A DNA stretch of 47,347 nucleotides from Candidatus Aphodocola excrementigallinarum. GTDB taxonomy: Bacteria > Bacillota_I > Bacilli_A > RF39 > UBA660. A model generated the notes under the pieces. That model searched no databases, was not told the DNA's origin, and saw only the letters and a list, made by a program, of their open reading frames with translations. Position 1 is the stretch's first letter. Every line of letters begins with the position of its first letter. The translations under genes were made by a program, and so were the position numbers. The stretch lies in contig DVMT01000053.1 in NCBI GenBank assembly GCA_018714855.1, positions 1 to 47,347 on the forward strand, in the 5' to 3' direction. Of this stretch, positions 30,638-38,960 are shown in pieces.

Positions 30638-32008
30638 ATGAAAGATTTAACAATGGACAAAATAGTTAATTTATGTAAGCAGTATGGATTTGTATTTCCT
30701 GGAAGTGAAATATATGATGGTTTTGCTAACACTTGGGATTTTGGACCAGTAGGTGTAGAACTTAAAAATAACATAAAAAAGGCTTGGTGGAAAAGGTTCG
30801 TTCAGGAGGATATGACAACTTATGGAGTTGATGCCGCAATTCTTATGAATCCAAAAGTGTGGGTTGCATCAGGCCACGTTGGTTCTTTTAGTGATCCTAA
30901 AATGGATTGTAAGAAATGTAAACAAAGGTTTAGAGCGGATAACCTAATTGAAGAACACTCAAATGGAAAAGTAGCTGCAGAAGCAATGACAAATGAAGAA
31001 ATGGAAAAATACATTAATGATAACCATATTACTTGTCCTAACTGCGGTGGGTTTGATTGGACACCAATTAAACAATTTAAGTTAATGTTTGAAACTTCTC
31101 GTGGAACGGTAGAAGGAGAAAAGGACACCGTTTATTTAAGACCTGAAACATGTCAAGGAGAGTATGTAAACTTCCTTAACGTTCAAAGAACGATGAGAGC
31201 AAAACTTCCTTTTGCAATTGCACAAATAGGTAAGAGTTTTAGAAACGAAATAACTCCTGGTAACTTTTTGTTTAGAACAATAGAATTTGAACAAATGGAA
31301 CTTCAAAAATTTTGTAAACAAGAAGAAAGCATGAACTTTTATGAAGATTATAAAAAACGTGCTTTAGATTTTGTAAAAGACTTAGGTTTAAGTGAAGATA
31401 AATTAAGATATCATGATCATGATAAACTAGCTCATTATGCTAAAGCAGCTTGTGATATTCAATATAAATTTCCAATTGGTTGGGAAGAGTTAAATGGTAT
31501 TCATCATAGAGGTACTTGGGATCTTTCAAGGCATAGCGAGTTTTCAGGTAAAAAGATGGAATATCAAGACCCAGAAACTAACGAAAAATACATACCAAAC
31601 GTAATTGAGTATTCAATTGGAGCTGATAGATTAACTTTAGCCATTTTATGTGAAGCTTATGACGAGGAAAAACTAGATAATGATACCAGAGAGGTTATGC
31701 ATTTTAATCCAGCAATTGCACCATATAAAGTAGCAATACTTCCACTTGTTAAAAAGTATCATAGTAATAAAGCTAAAGAATTATTTAATGTTTTTGCAAA
31801 GAAATTCATGACTTCTTATGATGAAACCGGTTCAATTGGTAAAAGATATAGAAGGCAAGATGTTATTGGTACTCCTTTTTGTATAACGGTAGATGATGAA
31901 ACTCTAAATAATAACACCGTTACAATAAGAGACAGAGATACAATGAAACAAATTACTTTATCAATTCATGATGCTATAAAATACATACAAGAAAAAATAG
32001 AATTTTAG
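30638..32008 (+). CDS. glyS: Glycyl-tRNA synthetase, alpha2 (homodimeric) type
   Basis: 456 residues, the size of the single-chain bacterial form. GFVFPGSEIYDGFANTWDFGPVGVELKNN is the class II N-terminal region. Zinc-type cysteines are C91, C94, C133 and C136. Motif 2 lies around FRNEITPGNFLFRTIEFEQMELQKF and motif 3 around IGADRLTLAILCEAY. The C-terminal anticodon-binding domain begins near IAPYKVAILPLVKK. SD AGGAGG. The glycine T-box at the head of the operon fits this gene. Confidence 0.97.
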   Translation: MKDLTMDKIVNLCKQYGFVFPGSEIYDGFANTWDFGPVGVELKNNIKKAWWKRFVQEDMTTYGVDAAILMNPKVWVASGHVGSFSDPKMDCKKCKQRFRADNLIEEHSNGKVAAEAMTNEEMEKYINDNHITCPNCGGFDWTPIKQFKLMFETSRGTVEGEKDTVYLRPETCQGEYVNFLNVQRTMRAKLPFAIAQIGKSFRNEITPGNFLFRTIEFEQMELQKFCKQEESMNFYEDYKKRALDFVKDLGLSEDKLRYHDHDKLAHYAKAACDIQYKFPIGWEELNGIHHRGTWDLSRHSEFSGKKMEYQDPETNEKYIPNVIEYSIGADRLTLAILCEAYDEEKLDNDTREVMHFNPAIAPYKVAILPLVKKYHSNKAKELFNVFAKKFMTSYDETGSIGKRYRRQDVIGTPFCITVDDETLNNNTVTIRDRDTMKQITLSIHDAIKYIQEKIEF

Positions 32009-32019
32009 GAAGAATTAAA

Positions 32020-33414
32020 ATGAAAAAGGGTAAGAAGAGTTTAAAAGAATTAAAAAAAGAGTATCAAGAAGCTTTAGATAATGAAGACTATGACCTCATA
32101 TTAGAATTATCTAGTCAAATAAAAAAGAGTTTTCCCAAAAACCCTTTAGGTTATATGGCAACCATCCAATCAAAAACCAATAATTATAAAAAATACTTAA
32201 ATGAAAGTGAAATGAAAGATTTAAAAGAAGACGTAAATAAATTAATTGAATCATCTAAAAAAGATGAAAAAAAACATGTAGAAGATGATTTTAATGAATA
32301 CGTAAATGATTGTAAGGAAGTAGAAAATCTAATTAAAATAAAAAAAGAATTAACTAAAGAGGAATTCTTAAATGATTTGTATCATGATGGTATTTCATTT
32401 ATAAACCAGAACATTAGTATTTTTAATAATTATAATATTAAGGGTAAAAGAATAATAAATATATATGATTTTATAAATGGTTTATTTTATGTTTTTTGCA
32501 TGATTTTTAATCTTATATATAGAAATTATTTATTAATATTAACAATACCATTTGGTATTTTTGGTGTAATTACAATATATTCATTTTTAAATATGAATTT
32601 TATAAAAAAGGATAATTTGTTTTTTAAAAGGTCAAGTAATAAAAAAATACTTGATAGTGCTAAAGAAAAAATAAACTCCTTAAAAAAAGAAATAGATAAA
32701 ACAAGTGATGTAATTACGTTTTTAAAGGAACAAAAACTAACTACTATATCTAGAATACCATCATGTTTTGTTAGCCAAATAGGTGATCTTATAGAAGATG
32801 ATGAGGCTTTAGTATCTTCTAATATATTAAATGAATTAAAAAATGATAATATGTCTTCTTTTACTTATTTGATAAATGAAAAAACGGATTTAAAAGCTGA
32901 TGAAGTAATATCAAAATTAACGCCATATATAAAAGAAGATGATGAACTATCAAGTTTTATTGATAAAAAGTTATTAGAAATAAAAAACGGGCAAAAGAAG
33001 TCTATTTTAATGAAGGATGTAAAAAAGATTAATTACATTATAACGATAATTCTTATGGCAATTAGTGTTTTATCATTTATAGTGTTAATTAAAAACTTTT
33101 ATGAAGTTAATCTAACATCATTTATTATTGCAGTTATAACCGGTGTTATTAGTATGTTTATTTATAATATAAATACTGGTAAGCATAACACTCTTAGTGA
33201 TACCTTTGGTGATAATTTATTAACGACTATATTTAATGCATCACTTATATATGATTTAGTTTATTTTTCAATTATTGGTGAAATTAGGTTTACTTATGCA
33301 ATAATTGAAATGCCAATTATATTTATTTTAATACTTATTGGATTTGTTATGTTAGCATCAATTCTAAAATATAATTATTTATTAAAAAAGTTAAGAGAAA
33401 CAAAAAAAATGTAA
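32020..33414 (+). CDS. Membrane protein of unknown function downstream of glyS
   Basis: 464 residues. A highly charged helical N-terminal region (1-140, possibly TPR-like: YQEALDNEDYDLILELSSQIKKSFPKNPLGY) precedes two transmembrane segments (about 145-195), a coiled-coil and helical cytoplasmic stretch (210-345), then four more hydrophobic segments (about 345-455). It starts 11 bp after glyS, so it is probably in the T-box operon. A bidirectional terminator separates it from convergent rpsD. Family not recognised. Confidence 0.6.
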   Translation: MKKGKKSLKELKKEYQEALDNEDYDLILELSSQIKKSFPKNPLGYMATIQSKTNNYKKYLNESEMKDLKEDVNKLIESSKKDEKKHVEDDFNEYVNDCKEVENLIKIKKELTKEEFLNDLYHDGISFINQNISIFNNYNIKGKRIINIYDFINGLFYVFCMIFNLIYRNYLLILTIPFGIFGVITIYSFLNMNFIKKDNLFFKRSSNKKILDSAKEKINSLKKEIDKTSDVITFLKEQKLTTISRIPSCFVSQIGDLIEDDEALVSSNILNELKNDNMSSFTYLINEKTDLKADEVISKLTPYIKEDDELSSFIDKKLLEIKNGQKKSILMKDVKKINYIITIILMAISVLSFIVLIKNFYEVNLTSFIIAVITGVISMFIYNINTGKHNTLSDTFGDNLLTTIFNASLIYDLVYFSIIGEIRFTYAIIEMPIIFILILIGFVMLASILKYNYLLKKLRETKKM

Positions 33415-33440
33415 AGTTATTAAAGCTTTACATTTTTTAA
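33402..33440. terminator. Bidirectional terminator between converging genes
   Basis: AATGTAAAG (33408-33416) pairs with CTTTACATT (33426-33434), with an A-run on the left and a T-run on the right. It serves both the glyS operon and leftward rpsD. Confidence 0.85.
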
Positions 33441-34052
33441 TTACTTATTATAGAATTCAACGATCATAGATTCTTTAATGTCTGCTGGAAGTTCACTTCT
33501 TTGTGGGTATCTTAAGTAAGTACCTTGAAGTTTCTTTTTATCAAACTCAACGTATTCAGCAGTTTTATTAACTTTTTCAAGAGATTCTAAAATAGCTTTA
33601 TGATCTTTAGATGCTTCTTTAACCGCGATAACGTCACCAGGTTTAACTTGGTATGATGGAATATCAACCTTTTTACCATTTACGGTAATGTGTCCATGGT
33701 TAACGATTTGTCTTGCAGCTTTTCTAGTTGATCCAAGTCCCATACGATAAACGATGTTATCTAATCTACTTTCTAAAAGCTTTAAGAAGTTTTCACCTTG
33801 AATACCTTTCATTTTAGCTGCTTTTTCAAAAGTTAGTCTAAACTGTTTTTCATTTACACCATACATTAATCTAACTTTTTGTTTTTCCATTAATTGAAGT
33901 TTATACTCAGATGCTTTACCACGTCTTCTGTCATTTCCATGTTGACCAGGACCATAAGGTCTTTTTGCAAGTTCTTTTCCAGTTTCTAATAAAGAAAATC
34001 CTAAGTGACGACTTTTCTTATATGTAGGGCCTGTATATCTTGACATTTTCAT
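33441..34052 (-). CDS. rpsD: 30S ribosomal protein S4
   Basis: 203 residues, full length. [29 protein letters not shown] and the S4 RNA-binding domain ([34 protein letters not shown]) are diagnostic. It is a primary 16S-binding protein. It is monocistronic and on the opposite strand to most of the region, as the stand-alone rpsD of B. subtilis. SD AGGAGG. It is preceded by a structured leader. Confidence 0.97.
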   Translation of the reverse strand: MKMSRYTGPTYKKSRHLGFSLLETGKELAKRPYGPGQHGNDRRRGKASEYKLQLMEKQKVRLMYGVNEKQFRLTFEKAAKMKGIQGENFLKLLESRLDNIVYRMGLGSTRKAARQIVNHGHITVNGKKVDIPSYQVKPGDVIAVKEASKDHKAILESLEKVNKTAEYVEFDKKKLQGTYLRYPQRSELPADIKESMIVEFYNK

Positions 34053-34210
34053 TCCTCCTTTTGTTTTTTTGTAAACTAAAGGACTCTTGCCATTTAATAG
34101 GGAGTTTGTTTTAATACTTTCACTACTCGCAGCTTAAAAGAGTTACTAATATAACAAACGCAAACAAACACGTTATTAAATTCAAGAAGTGCTGCTTTAA
34201 AGTTTACACG
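34053..34210 (-). promoter_or_regulatory. rpsD 5' leader, probable S4 autoregulatory RNA
   Basis: The leader is about 157 nt between the promoter and the rpsD start. In RNA sense, GTAAACTTTAAAG near its 5' end pairs with CTTTAGTTTAC near the SD, and GCAGC pairs with GCTGC inside, giving a closed multi-helix or pseudoknot fold. B. subtilis S4 represses its own mRNA through such a leader. The match is by position and pairing only, not by a consensus I could align. Confidence 0.65.
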
Positions 34211-34216
34211 CACTTA

Positions 34217-34245
34217 ATTATAACTAATTATATGAAAGTAGTCAA
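34217..34245 (-). promoter_or_regulatory. SigA promoter of rpsD
   Basis: On the minus strand TTGACT (34245-34240), 17 bp, TATAAT (34222-34217). A near-consensus ribosomal protein promoter. Confidence 0.85.
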
Positions 34246-34310
34246 GTATTATTGATAAATTAAGACTTTTGTGGTAGCATATAAAGATAAGTTTTGGAAG
34301 GATTAGGATT

Positions 34311-35207
34311 ATGTATAATAAAAGTGGTATAAAAACGGATTTAATGTTACTTGAAAGATATTTATCAATAAAGCAAACCCCAGTTATAGAAAAAAATAAA
34401 ATTACTAAGTTTAAATGTGCTGATGAGGTTTATCCGTATACTAATGAGCCGTTAAGTTTATATTATGATAAAAACTTAGATAATAAAAAAGTACTTACGG
34501 TAACATCATCTTGTGATCATGCACTTCATGCCGCATTAGCGGGTGCTTTAGATATAACTTGTTTTGATATTAATAGATTTTGTAAATATTATGCCGGTTT
34601 AAAAATTGCAATGATAAAAAAATATGATTATGATGAATATTTAAAAAAGATTGAAGATTTAATTTTTTGGCTTACTGAGTATGAATGGGATAAAGATGCT
34701 TCTAAAGTAAGAGATTTTGCCTTTATGATTTTTGATTTATTTAGTTATTTAACAGATGATGAAAAAGCCTTTTTCCAAACTTTTATTAGAACTGCTAATG
34801 AAGATGGTTTAAAAAATAGATTTTTAACACTTTTATTTTTAGATAAAGATCCTTTTGAAATGGTTAATAACAATGCGTACTTAGTTCCTGATAATTATTA
34901 TAAATTAAAAGAAAACCTTAACTACTGTAATTTTAAATACATTGATTCTAACGTAAACAAGTTGCGCAATAAAAAATTAGGTAAATTTGACGTTATATAC
35001 TTAAGTAATATTTTAAGTACATTATATAAAGATGATTCTAAACTTTTGATTTATCTAAGCAAGTTACTTAATGATGAAGGCATAATATATGATTGCGCTT
35101 GGCAAGTTAATGATTATGTATTTTCTTCAAAGGTAAAAAAATACTATGATTCTAATAGTATTGAGTTAAAGGATGGACATGTTATTACAACTTTCTTTAA
35201 AAAATAA
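34311..35207 (+). CDS. DUF3419-like SAM-dependent transferase
   Basis: 298 residues. The segment KKVLTVTSSCDHALHAALAGALDITCFDINRFCKYYAGLKIAMIK fits the SAM-binding start of DUF3419 proteins, which include the BtaA-type aminocarboxypropyl transferases for betaine lipids. FDVIYLSNILSTLYKDDSKLLIYLSKLLNDEGIIYD is a Rossmann-methyltransferase post-motif region. SD TTGGAAGG. It is divergent from rpsD. The real acceptor is unknown; no second betaine-lipid gene lies nearby. Confidence 0.65.
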   Translation: MYNKSGIKTDLMLLERYLSIKQTPVIEKNKITKFKCADEVYPYTNEPLSLYYDKNLDNKKVLTVTSSCDHALHAALAGALDITCFDINRFCKYYAGLKIAMIKKYDYDEYLKKIEDLIFWLTEYEWDKDASKVRDFAFMIFDLFSYLTDDEKAFFQTFIRTANEDGLKNRFLTLLFLDKDPFEMVNNNAYLVPDNYYKLKENLNYCNFKYIDSNVNKLRNKKLGKFDVIYLSNILSTLYKDDSKLLIYLSKLLNDEGIIYDCAWQVNDYVFSSKVKKYYDSNSIELKDGHVITTFFKK

Positions 35208-35217
35208 GAACATAATA

Positions 35218-35247
35218 CGATCAATTTTGTATTTGATCGTTTTTTTA
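35218..35247 (+). terminator. Intrinsic terminator after the DUF3419-like gene
   Basis: ACGATCAA (35218-35225) pairs with TTGATCGT (35233-35240), then a T-run. Confidence 0.85.
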
Positions 35248-35309
35248 TATATATTGATGCAAAATATTACAAAATGTGATAAAATATTTTTATGGTAGGA
35301 GGATATTAA

Positions 35310-37019
35310 ATGACAAGAGGATTATATATTGGTACCATAATTGTTATTCTTATTGTTATAATAATTACTTTAATTATAATAGTTAAAAATAAAAGAAAAA
35401 AAAGAATTGAAAACGCTTTAAATAAATTAGAAAAGGAAAAAAACTTACTTATAAATGTTCCTGTTTTAAACGAGCTTTCAAAAGTTGAGGCATTAGTTAA
35501 AAATAATGCTAAGTTAGAAGAAAAATATAATAATTGGAAAACCAAGTTTGCAATTATTGAAAACGAAACAATTCCACTTGTTAATGATATGCTAATAGAT
35601 GCTTCTTTTGCAGCTGATAAATCTAAACCAATAGATATTTATAAAAAAATAACGGAAATTGAAATAAAGTTATATGAAATAAAAACCAAGGTAAAAAACA
35701 TATTATCAGAGATAAAAGAAATAACTTCTAGTGAGGAAAGAAATAGAGCAACCGTAATTAAATTAAAGGCAATATACAGAAACTTAAAAAAGAGATTCGT
35801 TGATACTAAAGCTGATTATGAGGAAACCGCAAAAACGATTGAACTTCAATTTGAAACAATTGAAAAAAGGTTTGAAGAGTTTGAACGTGTTATGGAAAAG
35901 AAAGATTATGAAGAGGTTATATACGTTGTTAAAGGGTTAACTGAGATGCTAGAACACATGACCATTGTAATTGATGAAGTACCTGAAATAATGCTTATGG
36001 GTAAGAGCTTAATACCAAAAAGAACCGAGGATGTATCTTCTGAGTACATAAAACTTACCAGAGAAGGGTACCAATTAGATTATTTAAACGTTGAATATAA
36101 CATTATGGAAACCGAGAAAAAAGTAAATACTATTTTTGATCGGGTGCGGGTTCTAAACTTAGAAGACGTAAGTTTTGAACTTAAAACAATACTTGATTAT
36201 TATGATTCATTGTTTAATGATTTTGAAACCGAAAAGATATCTAGAAAATATTATGAAGAAGGTTTGGTTAATTTTGCTAAAAAACAAAAACATGTAAGTA
36301 AGATATTAAACGCGGTATCTAATAAATTACCGGAGATGAAAGAGCATTATAACTTAACTGATGATACTTTAAAGTCCGTTGATTTACTTAAAGATGAGTA
36401 TGATGATATCATTAAGGATTATGAAAAGTTAAAAGATTTAGATAGAAATCACACTTTTGCTTTTTCTAAACTTAATTCAGAATTAGAAATAATCATGTTA
36501 AAACTAACTAAACTTAATGAGAAATTAAATGGTTTATTACAAAAAGTAGGTAATTTAAAAGATGATGAAGAGCGAGCTAAAGGTCAGTTAGAAGATATTA
36601 AGCTTTTATTAAAACAATCTAAGTATCAAATAAGAAAAAACAGACTTCCTATTATACCTGATGTGTATTATGTTGAACTTACTGAGGCATCTGAGGCAAT
36701 TAAGGAAATTCAAAAAGAATTATCTAAAAGTCCAATAGATGTTGATACTTTAAACATAAGGGTTGATACTGCCCGTGATTTGGTATTTAAACTTCATAAT
36801 ACAACAGCAGACATGGTAAAAGCGGCACTTTTATCTGAATATGCAATTGTTTATGGAAACAGATATAGATCATCAAAGCAAATAATAAATGAAGGGTTAA
36901 TTAAAGCTGAAAGATTGTTTTTTAAAGGTGAATATAAAAAGTCTTTAGAAATAAGTATAAGTACGCTTGATGTTGTTGAACCGGGAATTCATAAAAAAAT
37001 ATTAGATTATAAAAAGTAA
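35310..37019 (+). CDS. ezrA: Septation ring regulator EzrA
   Basis: 569 residues, the EzrA size. A short external N-terminus, one transmembrane helix (about 5-25) and a long cytoplasmic array of spectrin-like helices (e.g. YNNWKTKFAIIENETIPLVNDMLIDA) fit the family. The C-terminal part has EYAIVYGNRYRSS, close to the conserved QxxNRYRS motif at the EzrA C-terminus. It modulates FtsZ ring assembly at the membrane. SD TAGGAGG. A GRPRLAD-tagged membrane protein follows after 14 bp, probably in the same operon. Confidence 0.92.
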   Translation: MTRGLYIGTIIVILIVIIITLIIIVKNKRKKRIENALNKLEKEKNLLINVPVLNELSKVEALVKNNAKLEEKYNNWKTKFAIIENETIPLVNDMLIDASFAADKSKPIDIYKKITEIEIKLYEIKTKVKNILSEIKEITSSEERNRATVIKLKAIYRNLKKRFVDTKADYEETAKTIELQFETIEKRFEEFERVMEKKDYEEVIYVVKGLTEMLEHMTIVIDEVPEIMLMGKSLIPKRTEDVSSEYIKLTREGYQLDYLNVEYNIMETEKKVNTIFDRVRVLNLEDVSFELKTILDYYDSLFNDFETEKISRKYYEEGLVNFAKKQKHVSKILNAVSNKLPEMKEHYNLTDDTLKSVDLLKDEYDDIIKDYEKLKDLDRNHTFAFSKLNSELEIIMLKLTKLNEKLNGLLQKVGNLKDDEERAKGQLEDIKLLLKQSKYQIRKNRLPIIPDVYYVELTEASEAIKEIQKELSKSPIDVDTLNIRVDTARDLVFKLHNTTADMVKAALLSEYAIVYGNRYRSSKQIINEGLIKAERLFFKGEYKKSLEISISTLDVVEPGIHKKILDYKK

Positions 37020-37033
37020 AAAGGGATGATAGC

Positions 37034-37951
37034 ATGAAAGAATGGCTTTTAAAAGATGAAAAACTTAAAGTTGGACGTCCACGTCTTGCAGATAGTAAGG
37101 TAATTAAAAAAGCTAAAATATTAATTTGTATTAGTGCTGTTATCGTCTTTTTTCTTTGCTTTAGTTTTTTTAGTGTTTTAAAAGGCACCACACCCATTAA
37201 TTTAGCTAAAGAACTTATGGCTTCTAAATTTAAAGGGGTATTATCTAACGAAAACGGATTTTTAGTTAAAGAATATTATGATAAAAATAGTAATTACGTA
37301 ATAGAAGTTAAAGTTCCAGACGTAATTTATAATTATTCCGGAAGTTATACTTACACTTTATATGAACAAGATGGTAAAAAATTAAAAAAGAAACAAGAAG
37401 AGACATTTGATAAAAAAACTCGTAATTTTAAAATAAAAATTAAGTCTTTAAAAAATGAGAATAAAACTTACAAAATAAAACTTCAAATAATAAACGCTGC
37501 TAAAATAACGGAAAACTATGCTCCTATTACCTGGGGATTTATTGATGCTTCAAAAAACGAGGATATGTATGCATATAAAACGTTTACCGTAAAAGGTTAT
37601 TATAGTCCAGTTACAAATGAGGAGATAAAAGAAGCAAAAGAAAGTGAAGATAAAATAACGGTTACCACAAATAAAAATGAACCAAGGTGCTTTATTCTAA
37701 ACGTTCCACAAAACGTAGAAAAAATTAAAGTAACTTATACAGACTCTTATAAAAAAGAAATAGTTTTAGCAAATGACAAAAATGTTTTGGGAAAGAAAAC
37801 TTACTGCGTTCCAAACCAAAATACGTTATCTAAAGTTACTTTTAAAGTGTATACTACAAATGATGATCTAAAGTTATCTAATTGGGATGTTAACGATAAT
37901 TACATAAGTAATACCTATGTTTTAAAGCCAGAAGCAGCATACAAAAATTAA
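37034..37951 (+). CDS. Membrane-anchored protein with GRPRLAD tag, downstream of ezrA
   Basis: 305 residues. The cytoplasmic N-terminus has KVGRPRLADSK (GRPRLAD at 14-20), then one transmembrane helix (about 28-48). The beta-rich ectodomain has two Cys far apart (in EPRCFILNVP and KTYCVPNQN). It shares the tag-helix-ectodomain plan with the proteins at 6254 and 7303, but the ectodomain is different. It is co-transcribed with ezrA by position, so a link to division or envelope synthesis is possible. Confidence 0.65.
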   Translation: MKEWLLKDEKLKVGRPRLADSKVIKKAKILICISAVIVFFLCFSFFSVLKGTTPINLAKELMASKFKGVLSNENGFLVKEYYDKNSNYVIEVKVPDVIYNYSGSYTYTLYEQDGKKLKKKQEETFDKKTRNFKIKIKSLKNENKTYKIKLQIINAAKITENYAPITWGFIDASKNEDMYAYKTFTVKGYYSPVTNEEIKEAKESEDKITVTTNKNEPRCFILNVPQNVEKIKVTYTDSYKKEIVLANDKNVLGKKTYCVPNQNTLSKVTFKVYTTNDDLKLSNWDVNDNYISNTYVLKPEAAYKN

Positions 37952-37976
37952 GACTATTTAAAGTCTTTTTTTTTAA
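37950..37976 (+). terminator. Short intrinsic terminator
   Basis: AAGACT (37950-37955) pairs with AGTCTT (37962-37967), then a long T-run. The stem is only six pairs. Confidence 0.6.
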
Positions 37977-38006
37977 ATTATTCATATCATTAATTAGGTG
38001 ATTATA

Positions 38007-38849
38007 TTGCTAAAACAAATGAGTAAATTAGCGTCTTTATTCTTACTTTTATTAGTTAGTTTTATATACACTGATAAAGTTTTTAGTGAGGTTAAGAAAA
38101 ACGATCCTTTAATGCAAGAAGTTATAAGTTATAAACAACAGCATGACGAAAAGCCGCTTGAGCCTAAGATTAGGGATAATGAGATGATTTTAGGATTATC
38201 AGGTCTTTATGTTGATGAAGAAGAATCTTATGAAAACATGAAAGATGATGATTCGTTTAACGAGAATAAAATAGTTTATAAAGAAGAATTACCAAAAAAA
38301 TCAATAACCAATAATTATGATTATTACATAACTAAAGGTAATGCTAAGAATAATAAAGTATCTATAATATTTAAAGTTGATTCTAATAAAAATTTAAATA
38401 ATTTAATTAAAAAGATAAAACAAGATAACGTAAAAATAAATTTATTTATAGATGGTGCTTATTTAGAAAAAAACGTTGAAAAAGCATTTGATTTAACCGA
38501 TTTAAACAGTGAAATATATAACTTAGGATACAATGGTAAATATGATAAAACAATGATAAAAGTTACCAATAATTTAATTGAGAGCATTACTTTAAAAAAC
38601 TCTAATTTATGTTTAAACGAAAGTAAAGATGATAATCAAAAAGAAATATGTAAAAATAAGAAAATGCATACTATAACACCAACGGTAATTAATCCTACAA
38701 TAACAGAATTAAAAGAAAAATTATCCAAAGGATTAATGATATCATATGATTTAGAAGATTATGATTTTTCTAATTTTAAATTAATGATAAACACAATCGA
38801 AAGTAGGGGCTATGAAATAGTTGGATTATCAGAGTTAATAAAAGAATAG
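38007..38849 (+). CDS. Secreted polysaccharide-deacetylase-like protein, apparently inactive
   Basis: About 280 residues. The signal peptide (MLKQMSKLASLFLLLLVSF) is read from TTG 38007, 4 nt after AGGTGAT; GTG 37998 lies in the SD. From about 115 a NodB-like fold is visible: KVSIIFKVDSNKNLNNLIKKIKQDNVKINLFIDGAYLEKN and, at the end, FKLMINTIESRGYEIVGLSELI. The catalytic TFDDG Asp pair and the HxxxH metal ligands are missing (FKVDSN; IYNLGYNGKYD), so deacetylase activity is unlikely. It may bind glycan. Two Cys lie near 215-225. Confidence 0.65.
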   Translation: MLKQMSKLASLFLLLLVSFIYTDKVFSEVKKNDPLMQEVISYKQQHDEKPLEPKIRDNEMILGLSGLYVDEEESYENMKDDDSFNENKIVYKEELPKKSITNNYDYYITKGNAKNNKVSIIFKVDSNKNLNNLIKKIKQDNVKINLFIDGAYLEKNVEKAFDLTDLNSEIYNLGYNGKYDKTMIKVTNNLIESITLKNSNLCLNESKDDNQKEICKNKKMHTITPTVINPTITELKEKLSKGLMISYDLEDYDFSNFKLMINTIESRGYEIVGLSELIKE

Positions 38850-38870
38850 TTTTAATTAAAGAGATTAATT

Positions 38871-38893
38871 GCAACTAAAAAGTTGCTTTTTTT
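38871..38893 (+). terminator. Intrinsic terminator before polC
   Basis: GCAACT (38871-38876) pairs with AGTTGC (38881-38886) around AAAA, then a T-run. Confidence 0.75.
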
Positions 38894-38935
38894 AATTGTT
38901 TTCTATTTCTAAAAGAGTGCTTTAATGTTATAATA

Positions 38936-38944
38936 TTTAAGACT
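38936..38944 (+). promoter_or_regulatory. Extended -10 promoter of polC
   Basis: TG-T-TATAAT (38936-38944), 17 bp before the polC start. No clear -35. Confidence 0.55.
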
Positions 38945-38960
38945 GAAGTAAGGTGATATT

